Assembly: GCF_022012435.1 (NCBI RefSeq)
Contig: NZ_JAKLUA010000005.1
Location: 310,001-374,000, forward strand
DNA: 64,000 nucleotides
Origin: Bradyrhizobium zhengyangense
Lineage (GTDB): Bacteria; Pseudomonadota; Alphaproteobacteria; Rhizobiales; Xanthobacteraceae
Direction of reading: 5' to 3'
Shown here: in pieces, positions 26,211-35,073 of the stretch
Layout of the letters: every line of letters starts with the position of its first letter
How positions within the stretch are numbered: position 1 is the first letter of the stretch
The notes under the pieces: model-generated
Seen by the model: only the letters and a program-made list of their open reading frames with translations
What the model was told of the DNA's origin: nothing
Database searches by the model: none
Position numbers and translations under genes: made by a program

Positions 26211-26308
26211 CGAACGCTGGCGGAATTTTCGGCGGGGATAACGTAGCGGGAGCACGCGCGGCGCCGCGAGGCTCAGTCTATTGTCGCGACACAACCGAGG
26301 CACGCGGT

Positions 26309-27151
26309 ATGCGCGAAATTAAACTAGCGACTGCACAGTTCGGTGCCGCGATTGCGAGCTTCATGGTCGGATTTGTGAAGCTCTCCGTGAGCAACGGCGT
26401 TGAGCGCGCCGACTGTGCCGGGTCGGGAACGCTCGTAAGCGTTGGCGGCGTTCGCGGTATCCTGACCGCCGCACACGTCCTTGAAAATTTGCCGGACAGA
26501 GGCCAAGTGGGGATCGTCGATTTTCTGGGCGAAACAATCCACTACCGTAAGCGGCTCATCGACATGGCCGGTGCCAAGAAGATCAAGATCGGCGGCGAAA
26601 ACGAAGCGGCGGATGGACGAGATCTTGGCTTCCTCAGACTTCCGCAAGAAGCCTTGGGTTGGTTCGGCGGCCTTAATTCTTTCTATGATCTCAAAACGCA
26701 CCGCGACGACCTCAGTGAAGTTCATCCCCCGGCACCACATCACGTTCATGCTGTCGTGGGATTGATTAATGAGCGCACGAAGGACTTGCCGGCCGATAGG
26801 CCGGGCGAACGCCGAGCCGGGTTCGAAGCGGTCTTTTCAGACGGGGCTATCGTTAAGACAGAACGTAAGAACGAATTCGACCTGATTGAGTTTGCGCCCA
26901 AAGTATATCCTGACACCAACCTGCCTAGCAGTTTTGAGGGAACGAGTGGCGGAGCACTCTGGCGGATATTCTTCGATATAGATCAAGATCAGGCAAAGGT
27001 TATCGCCAGCCGGTTGTGGGGCATTCCGTTCCAGCAATCACTTCCATCCCAGGCCGGAGTTCGAACGCTGACCTGCCACGCCATTACTGGCGTATATGGC
27101 ACGCTGATGGATTTGATAACAAACGAGTGGCCTGAAGAGAGTGCCCGCTGA
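26309..27151 (+). CDS. Cytosolic trypsin-like serine peptidase
   Basis: 280 residues. S1-type catalytic triad in order: H56 (GILTAAHVLEN), D105 (GRDLGFLRLP) and S213 (EGTSGGALWR). The opening strand GSGTLVSVGGVRG is also typical. There is no signal peptide, so it should work in the cytosol, unlike DegP/HtrA proteases; no PDZ domain follows. Base composition and codon use are visibly more AT-rich than in the LysR gene before it, pointing to horizontal transfer. The next gene (TcmP) begins 115 bases downstream on the same strand. Substrate unknown; a role in defence or in activating a partner is a guess from context. Confidence 0.75.
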   Translation: MREIKLATAQFGAAIASFMVGFVKLSVSNGVERADCAGSGTLVSVGGVRGILTAAHVLENLPDRGQVGIVDFLGETIHYRKRLIDMAGAKKIKIGGENEAADGRDLGFLRLPQEALGWFGGLNSFYDLKTHRDDLSEVHPPAPHHVHAVVGLINERTKDLPADRPGERRAGFEAVFSDGAIVKTERKNEFDLIEFAPKVYPDTNLPSSFEGTSGGALWRIFFDIDQDQAKVIASRLWGIPFQQSLPSQAGVRTLTCHAITGVYGTLMDLITNEWPEESAR

Positions 27152-27266
27152 TCCGCGCTGCGACGCGAGCGCTAGGTCGCAACAGAAATCTAACCAGCGG
27201 TTCGGCATGCGTGCGATTTTGAAACTTGAAGCCGACTTCATATTGAGGATCATAGTGGGGGGCTGC

Positions 27267-28166
27267 ATGCCAATAGACCATGAATTCGGCGGTCAGCATA
27301 CAGAACTAAAACTGTCCATCGTTGAGGGCTATCTCAAAGCTTTCACAACCGCATTGCGGCCCCATTTTCAACATCTATGGTACGTGGACGCGTTCGCGGG
27401 CACCGGAAGCAGAACCGTGCGGACAGAGCGCAGAGGCGCAGACTTGGTCGAGATGCCCGTTGAGGAAGCGATTGAACGCCGCCGTGGTTCAGCGCAGATT
27501 GCGTTGGACGTGCAGCCGACTTTCGACTTTCTCGTCTTTATTGAGAAAAACACCAACTACATTTCGGCGTTAAATGATCTAGTCGCCAAGAACCTTCAAC
27601 GGAGAATCGTTATTGCCGAGGAAGACGCGAACGCCGCGCTGAAACGCCTCATCTCGAACAACAGTTGGAGAGATAAGCGGGCCGTCGTGTTCCTTGATCC
27701 TTATGGGATGGAAGTCGAATGGTCCACCCTACAAGCACTTGCATCAACGCAAGCTATTGATGTCTGGTTTCTGTTTCCTCTGGCTGGTCTTTTTAGACAA
27801 GCGACAAGAAAGCTCACTGACATCGATGATCATAAGCGCGCCGCTCTGACTAGGATGTTCGGCTCAAATTCATGGGAGGCAGAACTGTATCCTGACGGCG
27901 ATCCCGACATGTTTGGGATGCTGCCGGAGCGACGACGGGACCTCGATCCAAAGGGACTAGAGCGCTATGTCCAGGCTCGATTGAGCGAACTTTTCGGCGC
28001 CGTGCTGAACCCATTGGCGTTGCCGATCGATCGATCGCCGCAGATGTTCTCGCTGTTCCTATGTATATCGAATAGGACGCCGGAGGCGATTGGCCTTGCA
28101 AAGAGGATCGGCAATCATCTGTTAGACCCCAAGAGGCATCTCATCGTACGTTCGTCCGCGCAGTAG
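27267..28166 (+). CDS. tcmP: Three-Cys-motif partner protein TcmP (methyltransferase-like)
   Basis: 299 residues from ATG 27267 (GGGGGG a few bases upstream); an in-frame GTG at 27141 would overlap the peptidase gene by 11 bases. The N-terminus GGQHTELKLSIVEGYLKAFTTAL is typical of TcmP. A class I Rossmann methyltransferase pattern is visible: D41-AFAGTG-47, acidic E93 after a hydrophobic strand (FLVFIEKN), and D144-PYG-147 (VVFLDPYGMEV). TcmP is named for regular pairing with three-Cys-motif proteins; here the partner is the opposite-strand neighbour, whose 3' end overlaps this one by 45 bases. Biochemical role is unknown. Lower G+C than the chromosome around it. Confidence 0.82.
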   Translation: MPIDHEFGGQHTELKLSIVEGYLKAFTTALRPHFQHLWYVDAFAGTGSRTVRTERRGADLVEMPVEEAIERRRGSAQIALDVQPTFDFLVFIEKNTNYISALNDLVAKNLQRRIVIAEEDANAALKRLISNNSWRDKRAVVFLDPYGMEVEWSTLQALASTQAIDVWFLFPLAGLFRQATRKLTDIDDHKRAALTRMFGSNSWEAELYPDGDPDMFGMLPERRRDLDPKGLERYVQARLSELFGAVLNPLALPIDRSPQMFSLFLCISNRTPEAIGLAKRIGNHLLDPKRHLIVRSSAQ

Positions 28167-28865
28167 TCGACCGGTTGCCTTCTTGTTCTTGCCGCCCCAC
28201 TGCTTGAAGAAAAACGCTGTGCCGTAGCGCCGGCACATGGCTTCGACCTCATCCACCCACTGCGCATCCATCGGGCGAGAGCGCGGGCCGCTCTCGCCTC
28301 CGACGATCGCCCAATGAATTTCTGACAGATCGGCGCCGGCGACCGAATTCAGTAGTGGCTCGAATGAGATAAAGCGCACGACCGAGCGCACGCGACGCAG
28401 GTCATCGATGCGACCTAGATAATCGGCATTCTCTACGCTGGTACCGAGCCAGACGTTCGGGAGGACCGAAAGCGCCGCGGTGACGTCGGCCATGCGATCG
28501 GGACGTTTGGTCAGGATTTGGTAAGTATGCTGCGGCGTCGCCGCCATCGTCGACCAGACTTCAGCGACGAACTCGGGCGGAACATCGTCGTGGAAGAGAT
28601 CGGACATCGAGTTAACGAAGATCTGGCGAGCCTTACGCCACGTCTTCGGAAGCTCAAGGGTCTTGCGATCGAGAAAAAGCTTGCCAGTCCAGATAGTCCT
28701 CTTCCCGCTCCTGCGGGTCAGCCCACGATACTTCTCAACATCCATGGCTTCAAGGCGAGCGGCCATTCGCATGGCATAGCAATTTGTGCAGCCGGGCGAG
28801 AGAACGTTACACCCAGCGACTGGATTCCACGTGGCATCAGTCCACTCGATCGAAGTATCGGCCAT
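28122..28865 (-). CDS. Three-Cys-motif protein, DUF5131 (phage Gp37/Gp68 family)
   Basis: 247 residues. N-terminal IEWTDATWNPVAGC is the family hallmark, with C19-x6-C26-x2-C29 (GCNVLSPGCTNCYA), a spacing suited to an iron-sulfur cluster. Next comes IFVNSMSDLFHDDVP, ILTKRPDRM, VWLGTSVEN, FISFEPLL and WAIVGGESG, then FFFKQWGG near the end. The fold resembles a radical-SAM barrel in strand pattern, but this is inferred. The gene is tail-to-tail with tcmP and overlaps it by 45 bases. 'Phage' in the family name is historical: no other phage gene is nearby. Confidence 0.85.
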   Translation of the reverse strand: MADTSIEWTDATWNPVAGCNVLSPGCTNCYAMRMAARLEAMDVEKYRGLTRRSGKRTIWTGKLFLDRKTLELPKTWRKARQIFVNSMSDLFHDDVPPEFVAEVWSTMAATPQHTYQILTKRPDRMADVTAALSVLPNVWLGTSVENADYLGRIDDLRRVRSVVRFISFEPLLNSVAGADLSEIHWAIVGGESGPRSRPMDAQWVDEVEAMCRRYGTAFFFKQWGGKNKKATGRLLRGRTYDEMPLGV

Positions 28866-28988
28866 TGCGCCTCTCCGCGAAACCGGAAACCTCGCAAAAT
28901 ACCGTTAAATAGTCCTTTCCGTGGCGACGCGCCCCTGGCGCTGGCGCGATTGTAAAGGCCCGTCGACCGCACCTTGGCACGCTCGCCT

Positions 28989-29329
28989 ATGATTGGACCA
29001 AATCATCTGGATTGGAAGCGCTTTCAACCCGACAACGACGCCATCAAGGCGATCCTGAAGGGGAGCGCGGTGTTGCTGGTTGCCTCGAGCGTTCTAGACT
29101 AGGCGGGCTCTGCTCGGTTCTCGGCGGCTACGTTTCGGCGCGCATTGCCAGGCATGACGAGGTGCTGAACGGTGCACTTGCGTCCATTCTTTGCGTTGGT
29201 CTTGGGATCTACGCCGCGGCCCGCGGCACCGGCCACCTTTGGCTCGACATCCTCTATCTGCCGCTGGGCCCCGCCCTCGCCGCACTCGGCGGCTACCTGC
29301 GATCGCGGCAAGCGGCGACGGCCGGTTGA
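28989..29329 (+). pseudogene. Membrane protein gene broken by a 26-bp insertion
   Basis: The first frame starts at ATG 28989 (MIGPNHLDWKRF...) and stops at TAG 29100-29102; a second frame continues with SVLGGYVSARIARHDEVLNGALASILCV and further hydrophobic segments to the stop at 29329. Removing 29096-29121 joins them smoothly as VLLVASSVLGGYVSAR. The 26 bases start after GTTCT (29091-29095) and end with a second GTTCT (29117-29121), so a 21-bp sequence is flanked by a 5-bp direct repeat. The ancestral product was a small protein with about three membrane helices, function unknown. Confidence 0.7.
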
Positions 29330-29378
29330 TGAGGACTTGGTGGCTCAAGGGAGGATGGCGCGCGGCGCACTTAGACCA

Positions 29379-30566
29379 TCACCCGTAGAGCCCGGCGACA
29401 ATCGGCATGCGGGCAGCGCGCAGGGCGGGAAACAATCCGCCGAACAAGCCGACTGCGAGCGCGAGCAGCAGGCCCTGGCCGATCAGGCGCGGGCTGAGCT
29501 GGAAGTTGAAGACCACCTGGCTGAAGCTTGCGCCCATGGTCGAGGCGGTGAAGCCGTCAAACACCAGATAGGTGGCTGCGGCGCCGATCACGCCGCCGAT
29601 CGCAGCCAGGATCAGCGACTCCACCAGCGTGCCGACGAACGCCGAAAAGCCGCCGAACCCGATGGCGCGCAAGGTCGCGATCTCGGTCGCCCGTGCCGCG
29701 ACCGAGGAGTACATCGTGTTGAGCGCGCCGGCGAGCGAGCCGAACGCCATCGCGATCGCCAGCGGCCAGCCGAGCTTCTGGATCAGGTCCGAAGTATTCG
29801 ACGCCTGCTGGGCGAAATAGGCGGCCTCGGACATCACGTCGAGCTTGAGACGTGGATCGTTGTCGCTGTACGCGCGCAGTGTCTCGATCGCCGCCGGACT
29901 GGTGAGCCGCGCCCGCACGGTCTGGACGGCGCCGGTGCGCTTGAACAGGCTCTGCAGCACCGGCAGATCGGCCCATATCTCCGATTCGAACACGCTGCCG
30001 TCGGCGGCGAAGATCCCGACCACCGTCCACCGCGTGTTGTTGAACGCCACAGTCCGGCCGAGCTCGAAGCCCTCGAATTCCTTGCCCAGCGCCCTGCCGA
30101 CGATGATCTCGTTGCTGCCCGGATTGAACATCCGGCCCGCGATCATGACGACGCCACGACGCAAGCCGGGGCCTTGCGGGCCGAGGCCGCGCAGCGGCAG
30201 GCTCGCCTTGGTCCCGGTGCTGCGCTTGATTCCATTGACGGTCAGATAGAGCTCGCCCGACGTCTGCGGCTTGCCGTCGGATCCCTTGGCAATGCCGGGA
30301 CCGTCCTCGATCAGCCGGACCTGGTCGCGCAGGACGACGCTGTTGATCTCCGAAACCGCGCCGCTGCGCAACACGACGGCGATATCTTCCGCTCCGGAAT
30401 CGGCGATGGTGCGCCTGAAGCCGTTGGCCATGGAGAGGAATGCCAGGAGGACCGTGACGACGAGGCCGACCGCGATCACCGTCGCCAGCGACAGCCACAG
30501 GCGCTGCGGCAGGCTCTTGAGATTGATGACGGTGACCGCCAGGATCTGCAGCATGATCGAGCGCAT
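29379..30566 (-). CDS. ABC transporter permease, FtsX/MacB type (second)
   Basis: 395 residues. Layout of a MacB-like permease: one N-terminal helix (WLSLATVIAVGLVVTVLLAFLSM), a large periplasmic domain of about 200 residues (MacB_PCD type, with GRMFNPGSNEIIVGRALG), then three C-terminal helices, the first preceded by the RATEIATLRAIGF loop that contacts the ATPase. It follows the first permease by four bases, so the transporter is probably a heterodimer of two permeases with one ATPase dimer. Substrate unknown; such systems move lipids, peptides or drugs across or out of the inner membrane. Confidence 0.88.
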   Translation of the reverse strand: MRSIMLQILAVTVINLKSLPQRLWLSLATVIAVGLVVTVLLAFLSMANGFRRTIADSGAEDIAVVLRSGAVSEINSVVLRDQVRLIEDGPGIAKGSDGKPQTSGELYLTVNGIKRSTGTKASLPLRGLGPQGPGLRRGVVMIAGRMFNPGSNEIIVGRALGKEFEGFELGRTVAFNNTRWTVVGIFAADGSVFESEIWADLPVLQSLFKRTGAVQTVRARLTSPAAIETLRAYSDNDPRLKLDVMSEAAYFAQQASNTSDLIQKLGWPLAIAMAFGSLAGALNTMYSSVAARATEIATLRAIGFGGFSAFVGTLVESLILAAIGGVIGAAATYLVFDGFTASTMGASFSQVVFNFQLSPRLIGQGLLLALAVGLFGGLFPALRAARMPIVAGLYG

Positions 30567-30570
30567 CGCG

Positions 30571-31731
30571 TCAGCTCCGTCCGAGCGCCGTGACGATATT
30601 GAGGCGCATCGCGTTGAGCGCCGGCACCAGGCCCGTGATGATGCCGAACACGACCATCAGCCCCACCGCCGCCGCTGCGATATCGGGGTAGAGCGACAGC
30701 GTCGGAACAAAGCTCATCAAGCTGTCCCGCACCCGCGTGATCAGGAGCAGCGCGACGCCGAGGCCGGGCAGGCCGCCGAGCAGCGCCAGCAGGATCGATT
30801 CGCCGAGCACCATGCGCAGGATTCGGCCGCCGGAAAAGCCCAGCGTCTTCAGCACGCCGATTTCGCGCGTGCGCTCGCGCACCGTCATCACCATGGTGTT
30901 GCCCACGATCATCAGGATGGTCAGGAAGGCCGCCCCGACCACCAGCTCCACGATCAGCGCGACGTTGCCGAGCTGGGCGGCGAACGCCTTGTTGAAGGCC
31001 TTCTCGCTGTCGGTCGTCGTCTCGTAGGGAGAATTGGCAAACATCCCGTCGATGGCGTCGATCACGCGCTCGTTCGCGGCCACGGACGTGGTGCGCAGCG
31101 CCAGCCAGTTGATCAGGTCCTTGCCGAACGAGCGGGTCTCGTTGAAATAGTCGTAGCCCATCAGCATCACGTTGGTGTCGGCCTGCGGAATGCGGGCGGT
31201 GAAGCTGCCGACGATGATGAAGTCCCAGGCGTGCGAGCCGCTCCTTTGTGACCAGATGCTGCTCGAGATCGGAATATGATCACCGACCTTCCAGCCCCAC
31301 TTCTCCATCATGCGCGCCCCGACCAGAACGCCGGTTCGCTCGCGGATGAACGCGGCGCGAACCTCGGGTGCAAACACGTAGTCGCTGTCGCGAAGCTTCA
31401 TCCAGTTCTCCGGATCGACCGCAAAGGCAGCGATGAAGTTCCTCGGCTCCTGGTAATAGCCTCCGAACCAGCTGAAATGGGTGATCTGGGCGACGCCGTC
31501 GATGGCGGCGACGCGATTGTAGTAGGAGATCGGCAAGGGTTGGGTGAAGTTGATCTTGTTGAGCACCACCAGGCGGTCGGGCGTGGCGCGATCCTGCCCG
31601 GCGTTGAAGGCGCGCTCGAAGCTCGCCAGCACGCCGAAGATCGCAAACGCGATCAGGATCGAGACCATCATCAGGATGGCCCGCAATTTCCGGCGGAACA
31701 GATTCTTGCGGATCAGGACCAGATCGTTCAC
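30571..31731 (-). CDS. ABC transporter permease, FtsX/MacB type (first)
   Basis: 386 residues from GTG 31731, which overlaps the ATPase stop by four bases (GTGA). N-terminal helix (LRAILMMVSILIAFAIFGVLASFE), periplasmic domain, then TILMIVGNTMVMTVRERTREIGVLKTLGF, a helix plus the coupling loop, and two more helices ending FGIITGLVPALNAMRLNIVTAL. The GTG start and overlap point to translational coupling. Pairs with the neighbouring permease; resembles MacB/LolCE without the fused ATPase. Confidence 0.88.
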   Translation of the reverse strand: MNDLVLIRKNLFRRKLRAILMMVSILIAFAIFGVLASFERAFNAGQDRATPDRLVVLNKINFTQPLPISYYNRVAAIDGVAQITHFSWFGGYYQEPRNFIAAFAVDPENWMKLRDSDYVFAPEVRAAFIRERTGVLVGARMMEKWGWKVGDHIPISSSIWSQRSGSHAWDFIIVGSFTARIPQADTNVMLMGYDYFNETRSFGKDLINWLALRTTSVAANERVIDAIDGMFANSPYETTTDSEKAFNKAFAAQLGNVALIVELVVGAAFLTILMIVGNTMVMTVRERTREIGVLKTLGFSGGRILRMVLGESILLALLGGLPGLGVALLLITRVRDSLMSFVPTLSLYPDIAAAAVGLMVVFGIITGLVPALNAMRLNIVTALGRS

Positions 31732-32438
31732 GCCACAAGCTCCTTTTCGATGAAGTGGCCCTTGTCGAGATGCAGCGATCGCTTGGCGTATTGCGCCGCC
31801 GCCGGATCGTGGGTCACCATCACGATGGTCTTGCCGAGATCGCGGTTGAGCACTTGCAGGATCGACAGCACCTCGTCGGCGGTGGTGCGATCGAGATCTC
31901 CGGTCGGCTCGTCGCACAACAGCAGCGCCGGATCTGAGACGATGGCGCGCGCGATGGCGACGCGCTGCTGCTGTCCGCCCGACATTTCCTTGGGATAATG
32001 CTTGACCCGATCGGCGAGCCCGACCACGCCGAGCGCCGTCTCGACCCGCTGGCGCCGCTCCTTGCGGCCGAGCCGCGTCAGCAGCAGCGGCAATTCGACA
32101 TTCTGCGCAGCGGTCAGCATCGGCATCAGATTGTAGAACTGGAAGATGAAGCCGATATGGGATGCGCGCCAGCGCGAAAGCTCGCTCTCGGACAGGCGAT
32201 CAAGGCGCTCACCGGCAACCTCGATCTCACCGGCGTCGGACCGGTCGATGCCACCAAGCAGGTTGAGCAGGGTGGTCTTGCCAGATCCCGACGGCCCCAT
32301 CACGGCGACGAAATCGCCGCGTGGAATGGCAAGGTTGAGACCATCGAAGATGGTGATCGTCTCCTTCCCCTTGGTGAAACGCTTGCACAGATCGACGATG
32401 TCGATCATCGGGTCGATCGGATCGGTCGGCGATAACAT
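31728..32438 (-). CDS. ABC transporter ATP-binding protein (MacB/LolD type)
   Basis: 236 residues; GGGAG eight bases before ATG 32438 supports this start. Walker A GPSGSGKTTLLN, Q-loop IFQFYNLMPML, signature MSGGQQQRVAIARA, Walker B LLLCDEPTGDLD and switch His (VTHD). The LMPMLTAAQNVELPLLL stretch is typical of the LolD/MacB/FtsE group. It powers the two permeases encoded after it; the adaptor gene precedes it by 19 bases. Confidence 0.93.
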   Translation of the reverse strand: MLSPTDPIDPMIDIVDLCKRFTKGKETITIFDGLNLAIPRGDFVAVMGPSGSGKTTLLNLLGGIDRSDAGEIEVAGERLDRLSESELSRWRASHIGFIFQFYNLMPMLTAAQNVELPLLLTRLGRKERRQRVETALGVVGLADRVKHYPKEMSGGQQQRVAIARAIVSDPALLLCDEPTGDLDRTTADEVLSILQVLNRDLGKTIVMVTHDPAAAQYAKRSLHLDKGHFIEKELVA

Positions 32439-32457
32439 GGGTGTTGCTCCCGCGTGC

Positions 32458-33525
32458 TTAAGGGGAATCCGACCGCGCCGCGGCGGGCGCGCCGTCGTCC
32501 AGGAATGTCACCTTGATCGCCATGTCAGGCAGAATGCGCGGATCTTTCAGGTCCATGCCGACACGGACCTTGACGGTCGCCTTCTCGCGATTGGCGGTTG
32601 GCACGATGGCGATGACGGCGCCAGGGATGCGCCAGTCCGGATAGGCATCGAGCACGGCTTCGACGCGAGTGCCGGCATGCAAGCGGCCGATCGAGGCTTC
32701 GTTGACGTCGACCTCGATCTCGATCGAGTCCATGTCGACAATGGTGCAGATGCCGGTGCGGGTGAAGCCGCCGCCGGCCGACAGCGGCGAGATCATCTCG
32801 CCCGGTTGCGCGCTGCGGTCGACCACGACGCCGGCGAACGGCGCGCGGATCCGGTGCTTGCCGAGCACCTCGCCGTAGCGCTGCGCCTCGAGCCGCGCTG
32901 CCGCCAGTTGCGCTTCCGCCTGGTGGAGCTGAGCCCGCAGCACGCCGGCTCTCGCCTGCGCCTTGGTCAGATCGGCCTCGGTGGCATAGTTCTTCCCGGA
33001 CAGCGTCTGGGTTCGATTGAGGATTCGCTCGGCGTCGGCGAGGTCAGCCGCAATGGCGGCCACGGCCGCTTCGGAAGCCTCGGCGCGCGCCTGTGCCAGT
33101 GCGTAATCCTTGTCGGCCAGGACATCGTCGAGCCTGGCGAGAACCTGGCCGGCCTGCACCACCATGCCCTCGTCGACCAGGAGCTCGACCACCTTGCCGG
33201 TGACCTCGGCCGCGATCGTGGCCTTGCGGCGCGCCACGACGTAGCCGGACGCAATCAGGCTGCCCGTGCTACCAGGCGGAACCGCCACACTCTTCTGAAC
33301 CGCATTATCGGACTGGACAACCTGGGGAGACGGCCTCTCGACGGCGGGTGCCTGCGCCGGCTGTATCGGGCTGCCGAGCCAAAGCACCGCGCCGCTTCCC
33401 ACGACGATCAGGGCGATCAATATCCCGGTGGCCGGAAGCAGCCATCGTCGCGGCCGCGACGAAGGCCCGGCCGGGGGAGACCGTTCGATCGTGAGCGAGC
33501 GGAGCGATCGCGTCCTGTCATCCAT
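32458..33525 (-). CDS. Periplasmic adaptor (membrane fusion protein, HlyD/MacA type)
   Basis: 355 residues from ATG 33525; a GTG two codons earlier is possible. One N-terminal membrane anchor (LLPATGILIALIVVGSGAVLWLG), then a lipoyl/barrel-sandwich half (GSLIASGYVVARRKATIAAEVTGKVVELLVDEGMVVQAGQVLARLDD), a coiled-coil hairpin of about 90 residues (ALAQARAEASEAAVAAIAADL...), the second lipoyl half and a beta-barrel domain. It should link the MacB-like permeases to an outer-membrane channel, which is not encoded here. Part of the regulator-adaptor-ATPase-permease-permease run. Confidence 0.88.
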   Translation of the reverse strand: MDDRTRSLRSLTIERSPPAGPSSRPRRWLLPATGILIALIVVGSGAVLWLGSPIQPAQAPAVERPSPQVVQSDNAVQKSVAVPPGSTGSLIASGYVVARRKATIAAEVTGKVVELLVDEGMVVQAGQVLARLDDVLADKDYALAQARAEASEAAVAAIAADLADAERILNRTQTLSGKNYATEADLTKAQARAGVLRAQLHQAEAQLAAARLEAQRYGEVLGKHRIRAPFAGVVVDRSAQPGEMISPLSAGGGFTRTGICTIVDMDSIEIEVDVNEASIGRLHAGTRVEAVLDAYPDWRIPGAVIAIVPTANREKATVKVRVGMDLKDPRILPDMAIKVTFLDDGAPAAARSDSP

Positions 33526-33578
33526 CTCCACAGCTTGCCTGCTCCGGCGAGCTCGCTCTCGCCCGTTACAGAATTCGG

Positions 33579-34727
33579 CTAGCCGATTTTCAACGGGATT
33601 GGCCGATTCTGAAGTTTTTCGTCGTTTTCCAATGCGATGGCTGCCGACCGGGCAAGTGCGTCACGACGGAATTCGGTCGGCGTCAGGCCGATCTCGGCCT
33701 TGAACGCACGATTGAACGGACCGATCGACTGGAAACCGGCGTCCATGGCAATCGTCAGCACCGCGACGTCGCGTTGACTCGGATCGGACAGCGCCGCCTT
33801 GGCCTCATCGATGCGATAGCGGTTGAGAAAGGCGTTGAAGTTGCGATAGCCGAGACCCTCGTTGATGGCCTGGCGGAGCCGGTATTCCGGCAAGTCGAGC
33901 TTGGCCGCGAGGGCGCCGATGGTGAGGCCTTCCTGCCGATAGACCCGTTCGACCGTCATCAAGATGTCGAGCCGGCGCAACAGCAGCGACGCCGTCGCAT
34001 CGCGACCGCCGTCGGCCGCCCTGATCGGCGCCGCGCGTTCCGCAGTTTCGGACGCAGGTGCCGCGGCCATCGCGACGACAGCGGGAATGGCCGGCGGCGG
34101 ATGGAACAGGGCCCATCCGGCCAGTGCCGCGATCGCCAGCAGACCGGCTGACGTAGCCAAGCTGCCTGATATGCCGACGCTGTCGGCCGAGATCGACGTC
34201 AGGTCCGGGACGGACAGCATGACCACAATGAGCAGCGCCAGGATCAGGACCGCGAGCCGCAGCCGGCGCCGACCGGCAACGAGGTCGGTCTTCCACGTTC
34301 TGATCGTCTGCACGGCTGCGGAGAGTGCCAGGATGATCGCCAGGATCGACATCGATCGAACGCCCGCCTTGGCGAATATCGGCCATGTCGTCCATTTGAA
34401 GATCACCGAGAACCAGACGCCGACAACGGCCAGCCACAGGGCGCCATGCCAGCGCCGAACCACGAAATCGTCGTCGAAACTCGCACGCGCCCATAACCAT
34501 ACGAGCACCGGATTGGCGCCCAAAACCGGCATGATCCACCAGACCGTGGCCTTGGGCACGAACGGTGCCGTCACGATCGCGTAGAGCGCGCCCGAGGCGG
34601 CCATGGCGACGCTGAGCCATTTGATCGTATCCAGCGGGCGAACACGCCCCAGGGTCACGACCACCATCATCAGGAAGAGACCGGCAACTGCGCCGCGCAG
34701 GCCGAGGTCAAGTGCGGTGGCTTCCAT
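33579..34727 (-). CDS. Membrane-anchored AraC-family regulator
   Basis: 382 residues from ATG 34727; GTG 34745 is an in-frame alternative. The N-terminal half contains about seven hydrophobic helices (for example AVAGLFLMMVVVTLG and LWLAVVGVWFSVIF), and the C-terminal 110 residues are an AraC DNA-binding domain with two HTHs (LTIGALAAKLDLPEYRLRQAI and VAVLTIAMDAGFQSIGPFNRAF...LTPTEFR). The regulator therefore stays in the membrane and may sense a lipid, drug or envelope signal. It is the first gene of the run leading to the ABC exporter (47-base gap), which it probably controls. Confidence 0.85.
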   Translation of the reverse strand: MEATALDLGLRGAVAGLFLMMVVVTLGRVRPLDTIKWLSVAMAASGALYAIVTAPFVPKATVWWIMPVLGANPVLVWLWARASFDDDFVVRRWHGALWLAVVGVWFSVIFKWTTWPIFAKAGVRSMSILAIILALSAAVQTIRTWKTDLVAGRRRLRLAVLILALLIVVMLSVPDLTSISADSVGISGSLATSAGLLAIAALAGWALFHPPPAIPAVVAMAAAPASETAERAAPIRAADGGRDATASLLLRRLDILMTVERVYRQEGLTIGALAAKLDLPEYRLRQAINEGLGYRNFNAFLNRYRIDEAKAALSDPSQRDVAVLTIAMDAGFQSIGPFNRAFKAEIGLTPTEFRRDALARSAAIALENDEKLQNRPIPLKIG

Positions 34728-34997
34728 GCTGTCCGCGATTCCCACCGGCGAAGCCCAAGATGTTGCACAGACGTTGCGCGAGCCGACGGATTGTTGTCAT
34801 CGAAGCGCCGCTCGGCAACTCAAGTGCAGACGCTACAACCTGGAGAATAATCGGACGGGCGTCCTGGAGCAAACCAGCGATGCGAGGGAGCCCATCCAGG
34901 GCAGCGCGTCTTCGCCAAAAGGCTTCGCCGGGCAAGCTTCACGGCTTCGCTGTGAGGGAGATCAGAATGGCCGCGCCAAGCGTAGCTTCGAGAGCCA

Positions 34998-35073
34998 TGG
35001 TGCCCAGGGGCGGAATCGAACCACCGACACTGCGATTTTCAGTCGCATGCTCTACCAACTGAGCTACCTGGGC
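34998..35073 (-). tRNA. tRNA-Phe (GAA)
   Basis: 76 bases with encoded CCA. Acceptor stem GCCCAGG/CCTGGGC, D-stem GCTC/GAGC, anticodon stem TGCGA/TCGCA with loop CTGAAAA (anticodon GAA), T-stem GGTGG/CCGCC with loop TTCGATT. All stems pair perfectly. Confidence 0.97.

Noticed and set aside
28122..28865. DUF5131 (phage Gp37/Gp68 name) as evidence for a prophage
   Set aside because: No capsid, tail, terminase, integrase or lysis gene is nearby, and the family is widespread on chromosomes.
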